A DNA stretch of 64,000 nt, from NCBI GenBank assembly GCA_900469965.1, contig UBZP01000014.1, forward strand, positions 201,154 to 265,153. Reading direction: 5' to 3'. Origin of the DNA: Hyphomicrobiales bacterium (GTDB taxonomy: Bacteria; Pseudomonadota; Alphaproteobacteria; Rhizobiales; Rhizobiaceae). Under the pieces are notes generated by a model, which was not told the DNA's origin, did no database searches, and saw only the letters and a program-made list of their open reading frames with translations. The position numbers and the translations under genes were made by a program. Positions 1-9,888 of this stretch are shown here, piece by piece (position 1 is the stretch's first letter; every line of letters starts with the position of its first letter).

Positions 1-1187
1 TGCTGATGACCTTCCTGAAGCGGGATTCCATGCCGGCGCTGCCGCCGGAGGCCCGCTCGCTCGGCTCCGGGGTGACCTCACTCCTGATCGCGCTCCTGGT
101 CGCGGCCGGCATCGCCTATGCGGCCCATGTCTATCTCTCCCCGACCCAGGGCGAGAACGCCGACATTCTCGGCGCCACCGTCGGCGTCGCCTTCATCTAT
201 GTCGTGGCCCTGCTCGACCGGAACCTGAAGATCAACGCCATGTCCAGGCTGGCCCAGCAGGTGATCATCGTGCTGATCCCGCCGCTGGCGCTGATCTTCC
301 TCGTGCTCGGCACCATCTTCCTCGGCATCGCGACGCCGACGGAAGGCGGGGCGATGGGCGCCGTCGGCGCGCTGATCATGGCGGCGGCGAAAGGTCGCCT
401 CAATCTCGACGTGATCCGTTCGGCGCTGACCTCGACCACCCGGCTGTCGGCCTTCGTGCTGTTCATCCTGATCGGCGCCCGCGTGTTCTCGCTCACGTTC
501 TACGGCGTGAACGGCCATCTGTGGGTTGAGCACCTGCTGGTTTCCATGCCGGGCGGCGAGACGGGCTTCCTGATCACGGTGAACGTGCTGGTCTTCTTCC
601 TGGCGTTCTTCCTCGACTTCTTCGAGCTCGCCTTCATCATCGTGCCGCTGCTGGCGCCGGCCGCCGACAAGCTCGGCATCGACCTGATCTGGTTCGGCGT
701 GCTGCTCGGCATCAACATGCAGACGAGCTTCATGCATCCGCCCTTCGGCTTCGCGCTGTTCTACCTGCGTTCGGTGGCCGCCCGCGTGCCCTATCTCGAC
801 AAGGTGACGGGCAAGATGACGGCGCCGGTGACCACGGGCCAGATCTACTGGGGTGCGGTGCCCTTCGTCGGCATCCAGATCATCATGGTGGCGCTGACGA
901 TCATGTTCCCGCAGATGGTCATGCACTACAAGGGCGATGCCGGGGCGGTCGATCCCTCGACGATCAAGATCGAGGTGCCGGGCTTCGGCGGGCAGGGCGG
1001 CGGTCTCGGCCTGCCGGACAACGGCGGCGGCCTCGGCCTGCCCGGCGGCCTGCAGCTTCCGGGCGGCAATCCGCTCGAGCAACCGCCCGCGGCCCCGGAA
1101 GGGGGCCAGCAGAACGGTGGAACCGGCGCCCAGCCGCAGCCCGCGCCGCCGGCCAACGACCTCAGCCAGCCGCCGTCGTTCAACTGA
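1..1187 (+). CDS. TRAP transporter large permease (DctM family), 5'-truncated by the window edge
   Basis: C-terminal part of the large membrane subunit of a tripartite ATP-independent periplasmic transporter, which imports small organic acids at the inner membrane using an ion gradient. The reading frame is open to the left edge, so the start is missing. Several hydrophobic segments are visible, with DctM-like stretches (GIATPTEGGAMGA, TSFMHPPFGFALFYLR). After the last membrane segment, at about base 930, the protein does not stop. It continues for roughly 80 residues rich in Gly, Pro and Gln with repeated GGGLGLP units, which is unusual for this family. The matching binding protein is probably the convergent gene at 2308-3414; the small subunit is not in the window. 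Confidence 0.9.
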   Translation, partial: LMTFLKRDSMPALPPEARSLGSGVTSLLIALLVAAGIAYAAHVYLSPTQGENADILGATVGVAFIYVVALLDRNLKINAMSRLAQQVIIVLIPPLALIFLVLGTIFLGIATPTEGGAMGAVGALIMAAAKGRLNLDVIRSALTSTTRLSAFVLFILIGARVFSLTFYGVNGHLWVEHLLVSMPGGETGFLITVNVLVFFLAFFLDFFELAFIIVPLLAPAADKLGIDLIWFGVLLGINMQTSFMHPPFGFALFYLRSVAARVPYLDKVTGKMTAPVTTGQIYWGAVPFVGIQIIMVALTIMFPQMVMHYKGDAGAVDPSTIKIEVPGFGGQGGGLGLPDNGGGLGLPGGLQLPGGNPLEQPPAAPEGGQQNGGTGAQPQPAPPANDLSQPPSFN

Positions 1188-1211
1188 CGGTGTGTCACGG
1201 AAAACCTGCAG

Positions 1212-1233
1212 CGGGCCGGCGAAAGCCGGCCCG
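1212..1233 (+). terminator. Hairpin after the TRAP permease
   Basis: A perfect 9-bp stem (CGGGCCGGC / GCCGGCCCG) closes on a GAAA tetraloop 25 bases after the permease stop. It is followed only by a short T-containing stretch, so it is a probable rather than classic intrinsic terminator. Confidence 0.55.
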
Positions 1234-1370
1234 TCGCGTTTGGAGCGCGGCGCAGCCGCCGCCCATCCGGAAAACGGGGCGCCGACCCCGCGTTGCCAAA
1301 CGCTCCCGAATAGCCGAAGCTTGCGGCGATCGACGGCCGCCGGGGACCGTCAGCCGGAACGTTGTGGGAC

Positions 1371-2147
1371 ATGACGACAGCGAGCCCCATGGGGTCTGCC
1401 AGACACGGCCATGCCGGCATCTGCCGGGGCTGCTGGGACCAGATGCACGTGCCGATCCCGATCCGCGGCCCGCTGTCGCTGCCGTTCCGCGCCTTCGGCA
1501 TCACCCGCAGCAAGATGAACCCGAACATCTGCACGATCTGCGAACGCTCGTTCCGCTATGTCAAGAAACAGCGGCATGTCACCGTGCCTGCAACCATCCT
1601 GTTCGCCGACATCAGGGGGGTCACGGCCCTGTCCGAGCGGATCGACGCCATCCGGCTGAGCGCGATCGTCAGCCTGTTCCAGGACCGCTGCGCGCAGGCG
1701 ATCTGGACGCATGACGGCATCGTCAACAAGCAGATGGGCGACGGCCTGATGGCGATCTTCAATTTCCCCATCACCGCCACCGACCATGCTGGCGCCGCGA
1801 TCAACGCGGCGCTCGACCTCCAGCGGCTGTGTGCGGCCGCGTTCGAGGATCTGCGCTCGAGCTTGGATGGGCTGCCGGCACATACGCTGGGCGTCGGCGT
1901 CGGCATCCATACGGGCGACGTCGAGATCGGCGAGTTCTCCAGCTTCCGCAGCGACTTCACCGCGATCGGCGGCGCCGTCAACCTGGCGGCGCGGCTCGAG
2001 TCCCAGGCGGCGGCGGGCGAGATCCTCGTATCGGCCGAGACGGCGGCCCGCTCGCCGGCGTGGACGGCCGGGGCAGGGGAGCGTCTCCTTGCCCTCAAGG
2101 GGTTAGATCAGCCCGTCCGCGCGCGGGTGCTCGCCAGGCGGACCTGA
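1371..2147 (+). CDS. Class III adenylate cyclase with N-terminal Cys-pair module
   Basis: Predicted to make cyclic AMP from ATP; about 258 residues, no membrane segment, so cytosolic. Residues 15-60 hold two cysteine pairs (C18-x2-C21 and C54-x2-C57, in CRGC and CTIC), a likely metal-binding module. The cyclase domain follows from about residue 70: metal-binding Asp in FADIRG (D80), second Asp in KQMGDG (D124) with the purine-contacting Lys before it, the Asp of SDFTAIG, and the Asn/Arg of VNLAARLE. All catalytic positions appear intact. The ATG at 1371 is preferred over an in-frame TTG at 1362; the ribosome site is weak. The gene lies between a TRAP permease and a convergent TRAP binding protein. 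Confidence 0.82.
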   Translation: MTTASPMGSARHGHAGICRGCWDQMHVPIPIRGPLSLPFRAFGITRSKMNPNICTICERSFRYVKKQRHVTVPATILFADIRGVTALSERIDAIRLSAIVSLFQDRCAQAIWTHDGIVNKQMGDGLMAIFNFPITATDHAGAAINAALDLQRLCAAAFEDLRSSLDGLPAHTLGVGVGIHTGDVEIGEFSSFRSDFTAIGGAVNLAARLESQAAAGEILVSAETAARSPAWTAGAGERLLALKGLDQPVRARVLARRT

Positions 2148-2251
2148 CGAATCCCTGCGTCTCTCCTGCTATGGGCAGCGCATGCCGCCTTGATTCGCTG
2201 GAGAGGCGGACGTCGCGCGCAGGCGCTGCGCCGGCGCGGCCCTCAAGCAAC

Positions 2252-2281
2252 AAAAAACCCCGGAGCATCGCCCCGGGGTTC
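2252..2281 (-). terminator. Intrinsic terminator of the TRAP binding-protein gene
   Basis: A GC-rich stem (AACCCCGG paired with CCGGGGTT) is followed, on the minus strand, by a run of six T. It sits 27 bases beyond the stop of the minus-strand gene at 2308. The converging cyclase gene may share it. Confidence 0.8.
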
Positions 2282-2307
2282 CCCTCGTGCCGCAATGTCG
2301 ATCAGCT

Positions 2308-3759
<1,452 letters not shown>

Positions 3760-5649
3760 CTATCCCGCCATCGCGTCTTCGTATTCCGACGACAGTTCCA
3801 GCCATTGCTCTTCCGCCTCGGCAAGCCTGCCGGCGGCGTCCGCGCGTTCCTTGGCTTTCTGCGCCGCCTTGGCCGGGCTCTTCTCGTAGAGCAGGGGATC
3901 GGCGAGTTCCGCATCCAGCGCCTGAATCTGTTTCTCGAGCTTCGCCGTCAGCGTCTCGATTTCGTTGATTCTTTTCCGCAGCGGCGCCAGCGAGGCGCGG
4001 CGGTCGGCGTTCGCCTTGCGCTGGTCCGCCTTCGACAGGCCGTCGTCGGTGAGGACGGGGCGCGCCTTCTCCTCTTTCGGCTTCGGCCCGCCGACGATCA
4101 GCGTGCGGTATTCCTCGAGGTCGCCGTCGAAACTCGCGACGGTGCCGTCCTTGACCAGCCACAGCCGGTCGACGGTCGCCTCGATCAGGTGGCGGTCGTG
4201 CGAGATCAGGATCACGGCGCCCTGGTAGTCGTTCAGCGCCTCGATCAGCGCGCGGCGGCTGTCGATGTCGAGGTGGTTGGTCGGCTCATCGAGGATCAGG
4301 AGGTTCGGCGCGTCGAAGGCGGCAAGGCCCATCAGGAGCCGCGCCTTCTCGCCGCCGGAGAGGTCCTTCGCCGGCGTGTCCATCTTCTCCGTTGCCAGGC
4401 CCATCTGGGCGACGCGCGCGCGCACCTTGGCTTCCGGCGCATCCGTCATCAGCCGGCGCACGTGCTCCACCGCACTCTGGGTCGGCACCAGGTCGTCCAG
4501 CTGGTGCTGGGCGAAGAAGCCGATCTTCAGCCCCGGCGCCGTCTTCACCTCGCCGCTCTCTGCGGCGAGCTTGCCGGAGATGAACTTGGCGAAGGTCGAC
4601 TTGCCGTTGCCGTTCGAGCCGAGCAACGCGATGCGGTCGTCGTTGTCGATCCGAAGGTTCATCCGCTTCAGGATTGGCTGGCTCGGCGCATAGCCGACCG
4701 CGCCGCCGGAGATCGAGACGATCGGCGAGGCGGGCTGCTTTTCCGGCTCGGGGAAGGTGAAGCCCTGCACATGCTCCTCGATCACGGCGGCGACGGTGCC
4801 CATCCGCTCCAGCGCCTTGACCCGGCTCTGCGCCTGGCGCGCCTTGGTCGCCTTGGCCTTGAAGCGGTCGATGAAGCTCTGCAGGTGTTTTCGCGCGGCC
4901 TCGTTCTTGGCCTTCGCCTTCATCTGCAGCTCGTCCGCTTCCGCCTTCTGCCGCTCGAACTGGTCGTAGCCGCCGCGGTAGAAGGTCAGCTTCTTCTGGT
5001 CGAGATGGACGATCGCGTTGACGGCGGTATTCAGCAGGTCGCGGTCGTGGCTGATGATGAGCACCGTGTGCGGATAGCGCCGCACGTAGTCCTCCAGCCA
5101 CAGCGTGCCTTCGAGGTCGAGATAGTTGGTCGGCTCGTCGAGGAGCAGCAGGTCCGGCTCGGAAAAGAGCACCGCGGCGAGCGCCACCCGCATCCGCCAG
5201 CCGCCGGAGAAGCTCTTCGCCGGGCGTTTCTGCGCCTCGTGGTCGAAGCCGAGCCCGGCGAGGATGCTGGCCGCGCGCGCTTCGGCCGAATGGGCGCCGA
5301 TGTCGGCGAGCCGGGTCTGGATCTCGGCGATACGGTGCGGGTCGGTGGCCGTCTCCGCCTCCGCCATCAGGGCGGCGCGCTCCTTGTCGGCGGCGAGCAC
5401 GATCTCGATCAGCGGCTCGTCGGTGCCGGGCGCCTCCTGCGCCACCTGGCCGATGCGGGCGTTCTTCGGCAGTGAGACGGCGCCGGCCTCGGCGGCGAGA
5501 TCGCCGGTGATGATGCGGAACAGCGTCGACTTGCCGGCGCCGTTGCGCCCGACGAGGCCCGCCTTCGTGCCGGAGGGCAGCGAGATCGAGGCGTTGTCGA
5601 TGAGCAGGCGCCCGGCGATGCGGGCGGAGAGGCCGGAAATCGTGATCAT
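3760..5649 (-). CDS. ABC-F family ATPase (ribosome-associated, tandem ABC domains)
   Basis: Soluble protein of 629 residues with two ATP-binding cassettes and no membrane segments, the layout of ABC-F translation factors, which act at the ribosomal E site. First cassette: Walker A GRNGAGKST (34-42), signature SGGWRMR, Walker B with LLLLDEPTNYLD. Second: Walker A GSNGNGKST, signature SGGEKARLL, Walker B LLILDEPTNHLD. Between them is the charged linker of the family (ERQKAEADELQMKAKAKNE onward). The last 90 residues form a charged coiled coil, as in Uup/YheS-like members. Whether it is a housekeeping factor or protects against ribosome-targeting antibiotics cannot be told from sequence. Confidence 0.93.
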   Translation of the reverse strand: MITISGLSARIAGRLLIDNASISLPSGTKAGLVGRNGAGKSTLFRIITGDLAAEAGAVSLPKNARIGQVAQEAPGTDEPLIEIVLAADKERAALMAEAETATDPHRIAEIQTRLADIGAHSAEARAASILAGLGFDHEAQKRPAKSFSGGWRMRVALAAVLFSEPDLLLLDEPTNYLDLEGTLWLEDYVRRYPHTVLIISHDRDLLNTAVNAIVHLDQKKLTFYRGGYDQFERQKAEADELQMKAKAKNEAARKHLQSFIDRFKAKATKARQAQSRVKALERMGTVAAVIEEHVQGFTFPEPEKQPASPIVSISGGAVGYAPSQPILKRMNLRIDNDDRIALLGSNGNGKSTFAKFISGKLAAESGEVKTAPGLKIGFFAQHQLDDLVPTQSAVEHVRRLMTDAPEAKVRARVAQMGLATEKMDTPAKDLSGGEKARLLMGLAAFDAPNLLILDEPTNHLDIDSRRALIEALNDYQGAVILISHDRHLIEATVDRLWLVKDGTVASFDGDLEEYRTLIVGGPKPKEEKARPVLTDDGLSKADQRKANADRRASLAPLRKRINEIETLTAKLEKQIQALDAELADPLLYEKSPAKAAQKAKERADAAGRLAEAEEQWLELSSEYEDAMAG

Positions 5650-5716
5650 GACCGGCGTCTATAGGGTGGGCGACCGCCCCTGCGCAAGAGGCGTGGGAGG
5701 ACGTGCGGCGAAGGCC

Positions 5717-6784
5717 TCAGGCGATTTCGCGGCGATAGTTGCGCCCGGCGAGCTCGGTCAGTTCCACCGAATAGACGCAGGTGCCGCTCTCGTTGGCGGC
5801 CTCGAGCGCCAGCATCGCCTGCCGGTAGAGCTCGTTGCCGTTCTGGGCGTCGTCGGTGAAGGCGGCGCCGACCGTGAGCGACAGCGTGCCGGGCAGATAG
5901 TCCCGGCCGGAGATGCGGAAGACTTCGGTCTCGATGCGGTTGCGGATGCGCTCGGCGATCAGCACCGCGCTGTCGTGGTCGACCTTGTCGAACAGAAAGG
6001 CGAAGCCGTCGCCGCCGACGCGGGCGACGTAGTCGAGCTTCTTGATCGACTTGCGGAAGATGGTGGCGATCTGCTTCAGCGCCTCCTCGCTGGCCCCGGC
6101 CGCGTGGCTGTCGGACAGGCTCTTCAGCCGCTCGACCCGCATCAAGAGCAGGGCGCTGCCGGAGCTGTCCTCGGCGTCGTAGGTGGCCACCAGCCGGTTC
6201 ATCAGCGCCGTGCGGTTGGCAAGCCCGGTGATCGGGTCGTGCAGCAGCGCCGTCTCGCTGGCGGCAGCCCCGGCTGCGACATTCTCCAGCCGCGCCACCA
6301 GCGCGTCCAGCCGCTGGCAATGGGCGCTCTCGCTGCCGATCAGCGCCTCGACGGCGGCGACGAGCAGGCCGGCTTGGCTGGCGAAATCGGTCATGGCCAT
6401 CACCGGATCGGCCTTCAGCCGCCCGAGCAGATGGTTGATCTGCGTCACCGCATTGGTGCGCTTCTGGCGCTCGCTCTCCGCCTCCGCCGCCAGCGCGGCG
6501 ATGGTGCGCATTAGGTCGGTGGCGCTGTGGCCGAGCACGAGCGAATTGTGGTCCGGCAGGCCGTTGCGCACGCCGATGGCGTCCAGCGCCTCCTGCGCCG
6601 GCGCCTTGCCGAGCGCGGTGATCTCGCGGCCGAGTGCGGTGTTGCTGCCCGTCAACGCTTCGTGCAGCAGCGAATAGTTGCGCGGGATCGCGGCGATCTC
6701 CAGCCGCGTCATCAGTTGCGCGATCTTTGCGAGCACTGCCGCCGATCGGGCAAGCGTATCCGTTGCATTGGCCTTTGCGGTCAT
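5717..6784 (-). CDS. GGDEF-domain protein, apparently catalytically inactive
   Basis: 355 residues: a helical N-terminal region of unknown type (about 1-190), then a GGDEF domain (about 195-350) starting at DPITGLANR. The fold-defining parts are present, but key residues of diguanylate cyclases are changed. The signature is GGDGF rather than GG[DE]EF, so the metal-binding Glu is lost. The first metal Asp of the usual LDIDRFK motif is Arg (MRVERLK), the Asn of INDTYGH is Ser, and the Asp of AGD is lost. It therefore probably does not make cyclic di-GMP and may sense or scaffold instead. No PAS, receiver or membrane segment was recognised. Confidence 0.85.
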   Translation of the reverse strand: MTAKANATDTLARSAAVLAKIAQLMTRLEIAAIPRNYSLLHEALTGSNTALGREITALGKAPAQEALDAIGVRNGLPDHNSLVLGHSATDLMRTIAALAAEAESERQKRTNAVTQINHLLGRLKADPVMAMTDFASQAGLLVAAVEALIGSESAHCQRLDALVARLENVAAGAAASETALLHDPITGLANRTALMNRLVATYDAEDSSGSALLLMRVERLKSLSDSHAAGASEEALKQIATIFRKSIKKLDYVARVGGDGFAFLFDKVDHDSAVLIAERIRNRIETEVFRISGRDYLPGTLSLTVGAAFTDDAQNGNELYRQAMLALEAANESGTCVYSVELTELAGRNYRREIA

Positions 6785-6993
6785 GGCTCACCAGTGTCTG
6801 GGCAGTGTGCGGTCGCGCCGATCCTTCCCCAAGGCCGGCCTTTAAAACCAGTAGCTGATAAGCCTTAAGAACCTGTTGCTTGCGCCGCGCCCGCGGCAGT
6901 CGCATGGCACGCCCACCTGCCGGCGCCACCAGGGGCGGCCGGCATTGCCGAGCGGGAAAAGAACGCAGACGTTCGCCGGCGTTGGGCGGCCGG

Positions 6994-7263
6994 TCAGGCG
7001 AACAGCCGCACCGCCGGCAGCGCCCGGATCATCTGGCGGATGGTGCTGTCCTTGCGGCGGGCCTGCGCTTGCTGGGCGTCGCGGACCGCCTCGGCATAGC
7101 CTTGCGCGCGCGCCTCTTCCAGAGCCACGGCAAGCAGCTTGTCGATCACGATGAAGCACTCGTCCGGCAGATAGGCGTCCGGACTGTCCGTGCCGCGCAC
7201 CAGGGCCATCTTCGACAGCGTGCTGCCCAGCAGCGCGCTCCACTCTTCGCTCTTTCTTGCCAT
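6994..7263 (-). CDS. Small conserved-looking protein of unknown function, 89 aa
   Basis: A short soluble protein with a mixed helical pattern (CFIVIDKLLAVALEEARAQGYAEAVRDAQQAQ), no signal peptide and no recognisable motif. I chose this frame over an overlapping one because it has a clean ATG and balanced amino-acid use. It is transcribed in the same direction as the GGDEF gene, about 210 bases before that gene's start, so co-transcription is possible but not shown. Confidence 0.55.
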   Translation of the reverse strand: MARKSEEWSALLGSTLSKMALVRGTDSPDAYLPDECFIVIDKLLAVALEEARAQGYAEAVRDAQQAQARRKDSTIRQMIRALPAVRLFA

Positions 7264-7397
7264 GTCACGTCCTCATTCGTGCCGGGTGGGGGAAGCGCCT
7301 CTCGGCGTTTCGGCCCGGGCACTATCGCACCGCGCTCGCAGCACGCCTGTCACTTCGGTAACAGGGACGGAGGGGCAGGCTTGCCCCCCTGCAGGCG

Positions 7398-7913
7398 TTA
7401 CACCCGCGGCAGGCTCGCGCCCTCGTTGCGCATGAAGAAGATGAGGTCCAGCGAGAGGCTCGGCCTGCCCATGCTTGTCAGAATCGTATGGCACTGGCCG
7501 CGATGGTGGGTCTGGTGGTTGAAGAAGTGCGCAAGCCCCATGCTGAGCGGGTGCGTCACCGGGGCCGGATTCGAGATCGGGCTGTAGGTGATCTCTTCGC
7601 GGAGCCGCGCCGCGTCGATCGAGCCGAGCCAGTCGATGATCCGCCGGTCCTCGGCGATCCGGGCCTGGCGCAGGCTGTCGATGTCGTCGTGCAGGATCGC
7701 GTCGAGCCGGGTCGGTGCGTCGCCCGAGCCCGTGAAGCGGCTCATCCAGATGCGGTCGGCCACCAGCAGGTGGTTGAGCGTTCCGTGCAGCGAGCCGAAA
7801 TAGGCGCCGCGGTTCTCGCGGAAGGCCTGCGGCGAGAGCGAGGCGGCCTCGGCATAGACGACGCGGTTCGCCCAGGCATTGTAGGCGGCGAGATTCCTGT
7901 AGTGATCGAGCAT
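7398..7913 (-). CDS. DinB family protein
   Basis: About 171 residues with the four-helix DinB/YfiT-like fold. These are metal-binding proteins often acting as thiol-dependent enzymes or stress proteins of unknown substrate. Typical stretches are MLDHYRNLAAYNAWAN at the N-terminus, LHGTLNHLLVADRIW in the middle and HFFNHQTHHRGQCH near the C-terminus; the His residues form the expected metal triad. The frame is open 25 codons further upstream, but the ATG at 7913 matches the family start and has a GGAAA ribosome site. It is divergent from the GST gene at 8060. Confidence 0.85.
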   Translation of the reverse strand: MLDHYRNLAAYNAWANRVVYAEAASLSPQAFRENRGAYFGSLHGTLNHLLVADRIWMSRFTGSGDAPTRLDAILHDDIDSLRQARIAEDRRIIDWLGSIDAARLREEITYSPISNPAPVTHPLSMGLAHFFNHQTHHRGQCHTILTSMGRPSLSLDLIFFMRNEGASLPRV

Positions 7914-8059
7914 GTCTGTTTCCGGATGCGTTGCGAGGAAGGACAAAACCAGGCACTGACATATCGAAGCCGCGGTGATCGGTCGCATGAATTTTTCTGA
8001 TTTGATCTTCAGCGCCGCCTCGTCTCGAATGGCGCTCCCCGATCCGCAAGGAAGCAGCC

Positions 8060-8749
8060 ATGACCCTGAAGCTCTATGCGCTCTGCGGCGAAGACCGCAG
8101 CCGTCCGTTCTCCCCGCATGTCTGGAAGACGATGCTGTCTCTGGCGCACAAGGGGCTTTCCTGCGAGGTCGAGAAGGTCGGTTTCACGGAGATCCCGAAG
8201 CTGGAAGGCGGTTTCTCCAGGACGGTGCCGCTGCTGCGCGACGGCGAGCGGCTCGTGCGCGACAGCTTCGACATCGCCCTCTATCTGGACGAGGCCTATC
8301 CCGGGCGGCCGACCCTTTTCGGGGGCGACGGCGGCAGGGCGATGGCCCGCTTCGTCGAGGGCTGGTCGCAGACGACCCTGCATCCGGCGGTGATGCGGAT
8401 CGCGCTGGTCGATATCCACGACATGCTGGGGCCGGAGGATCAAAGCTATTTCCGCACCAGCCGCGAGGATCGGCTCGGCCAGCCGCTGGAAGCCGTCGTG
8501 GCCGCCCGCGACGACGAGATCGCCGCCTTCGCCGGCAAGCTGGAGCCGCTGCGCACGATGCTGAAGTCGCAGCCCTTCATCGGCGGCGAGGGGCCGCTCT
8601 TTGCCGACTACATCGTCTTCGGCGCGCTGCAGTGGCTGCGGGTCACCTCGGCTGCGAAGGTGCTTGCGGACGACGATCCGGTCGCGCTCTGGTTCGGGCG
8701 CGTCCTCGATCTCCATGACGGGCTCGGCCGCAGCGTCCGCGCCGCCTGA
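8060..8749 (+). CDS. Glutathione S-transferase family protein (beta-etherase-like)
   Basis: 229 residues with an N-terminal thioredoxin-like domain (about 1-80) and an all-helical C-terminal domain. The start (LYALCGEDRSRPFSPHVWKT) and the glutathione-binding VPLLRDGERLVRDS resemble the LigE/LigF group, which cleave aryl ether bonds in lignin-derived compounds. The resemblance is only to the N-terminal motif, so the substrate is not assignable. The gene stands alone between the divergent dinB-like gene and ndk. Confidence 0.85.
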   Translation: MTLKLYALCGEDRSRPFSPHVWKTMLSLAHKGLSCEVEKVGFTEIPKLEGGFSRTVPLLRDGERLVRDSFDIALYLDEAYPGRPTLFGGDGGRAMARFVEGWSQTTLHPAVMRIALVDIHDMLGPEDQSYFRTSREDRLGQPLEAVVAARDDEIAAFAGKLEPLRTMLKSQPFIGGEGPLFADYIVFGALQWLRVTSAAKVLADDDPVALWFGRVLDLHDGLGRSVRAA

Positions 8750-8763
8750 CGCTCTGCCCGATT

Positions 8764-8796
8764 CCCGGCCGTCTCGGGCCGGGGCCCCCTTGTTTT
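8764..8796 (+). terminator. Hairpin terminator after the GST gene
   Basis: A 7-bp stem (CCCGGCC / GGCCGGG) with a 6-base loop lies 15 bases past the GST stop. A C-rich stretch and TTGTTTT follow. Confidence 0.55.
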
Positions 8797-8853
8797 GCGC
8801 CGCGTTGGCGGGTAAGGAACCGCCACTCACCGTAGACCAAGGGATATGAGATT

Positions 8854-9276
8854 ATGGCGATTGAACGCACCTTTTCGATGATCAAGCCGGATGCGACGAA
8901 GCGCAACCTGACCGGCGCTATCACCAAGATGCTCGAGGATGCCGGCCTGCGCGTCGTCGCCTCCAAGCGCGTCTGGATGAGCCGCCGCGAGGCCGAGGGC
9001 TTCTACGCCGTCCACAAGGACCGTCCGTTCTTCGGCGAGCTGGTCGAGTTCATGTCCTCCGGCCCGACGGTCGTCCAGGTGCTGGAAGGCGAGAACGCCA
9101 TCGCCAAGAACCGCGAAGTCATGGGCGCCACCAACCCGGCCAACGCCGCAGAGGGCACCATCCGCAAAGTTCACGCCCTGTCGATCGGCGAAAACTCCGT
9201 CCACGGCTCCGACGCTCCGGAAACCGCCGCGGAAGAAATCGCCTACTGGTTCTCCGGCACCGAGATCGTCGGCTGA
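8854..9276 (+). CDS. ndk: Nucleoside diphosphate kinase
   Basis: Transfers the terminal phosphate of ATP to other nucleoside diphosphates through a phosphohistidine, balancing the nucleotide pools in the cytosol. The 140-residue length is normal for the family. [14 protein letters not shown] is the standard N-terminus and NSVHGSD holds the catalytic His near residue 117. Other conserved pieces are [13 protein letters not shown] and [15 protein letters not shown]. It is a single gene with its own terminator. Confidence 0.98.
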   Translation: MAIERTFSMIKPDATKRNLTGAITKMLEDAGLRVVASKRVWMSRREAEGFYAVHKDRPFFGELVEFMSSGPTVVQVLEGENAIAKNREVMGATNPANAAEGTIRKVHALSIGENSVHGSDAPETAAEEIAYWFSGTEIVG

Positions 9277-9320
9277 ATCAAATCTTGAGGCGCTGGCCTC
9301 AACGAATTGAACGAAATACG

Positions 9321-9347
9321 AAAACGGGGCCCGCGCGGCCCCGTTTT
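9321..9347 (+). terminator. Bidirectional intrinsic terminator after ndk
   Basis: The stem (CGGGGCC / GGCCCCG) around a CGCG loop is flanked by AAAA on the left and TTTTT on the right. It can therefore end transcription of both ndk and the convergent gene at 9370. Confidence 0.85.
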
Positions 9348-9369
9348 TCGTATCCGCCGGGACACTGCG

Positions 9370-9888
9370 CTACGCCGGGCATTTCCTCATGTCGAACTGC
9401 CCGCCGGTCAGGCCGTTCTTGAACATCTCGGGGTTCTTGTCGTAGGCGGGGCCGACGACCAGCGCATGGGCGGGAAGCACGCTCTGGTCGAGGTCGGAGA
9501 CGACCGTCGTCTCAAGCGCCTGGAGCCGGGCGCCGTCGGGGCCGTCGACGGTGATCGACACCCGGTAGGGCCTGGCCTTCTTCACGCAACGCACGTCCGG
9601 GCTCTCCAGCACCACCTTCTCCTGCGCGGCAAACAGCTTGCGCTGCAGCACCAGCGGATCTCCGCCGGCCGGGTTTTCGAATTCGGCCGTGATCGTCGCC
9701 CCTTCCGGAAGCGGCTCCGTCCGGTTCAGCGTGAGCATGTAGGTGGCGTAGGCGAGGCGGTAGTTGAAGACGAAGATCTTGCCCGTCAGTTGCAGCGGCT
9801 CGCCGCCGGTTTCGCGCTGGCATCCGGCCAGTGCCGCCGAGGCGGCCAGCGCGGCGATCATGACAAGCCCTCGAAGCAATCGTTTCAT
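9370..9888 (-). CDS. Predicted lipoprotein of unknown function
   Basis: 172 residues with a lipoprotein signal peptide: positively charged start (MKRLLRG), hydrophobic core and lipobox LAGC around residue 22. The mature part is mainly beta-type sequence with two further cysteines (VRCVKKARPYR and the C-terminal MRKCPA) that could form a disulfide. I do not recognise the family. Its ATG overlaps the stop of the CGNR regulator gene by ATGA, so the two are surely co-transcribed. The frame stays open far upstream inside the regulator gene, but only this ATG gives a signal peptide. Confidence 0.72.
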   Translation of the reverse strand: MKRLLRGLVMIAALAASAALAGCQRETGGEPLQLTGKIFVFNYRLAYATYMLTLNRTEPLPEGATITAEFENPAGGDPLVLQRKLFAAQEKVVLESPDVRCVKKARPYRVSITVDGPDGARLQALETTVVSDLDQSVLPAHALVVGPAYDKNPEMFKNGLTGGQFDMRKCPA

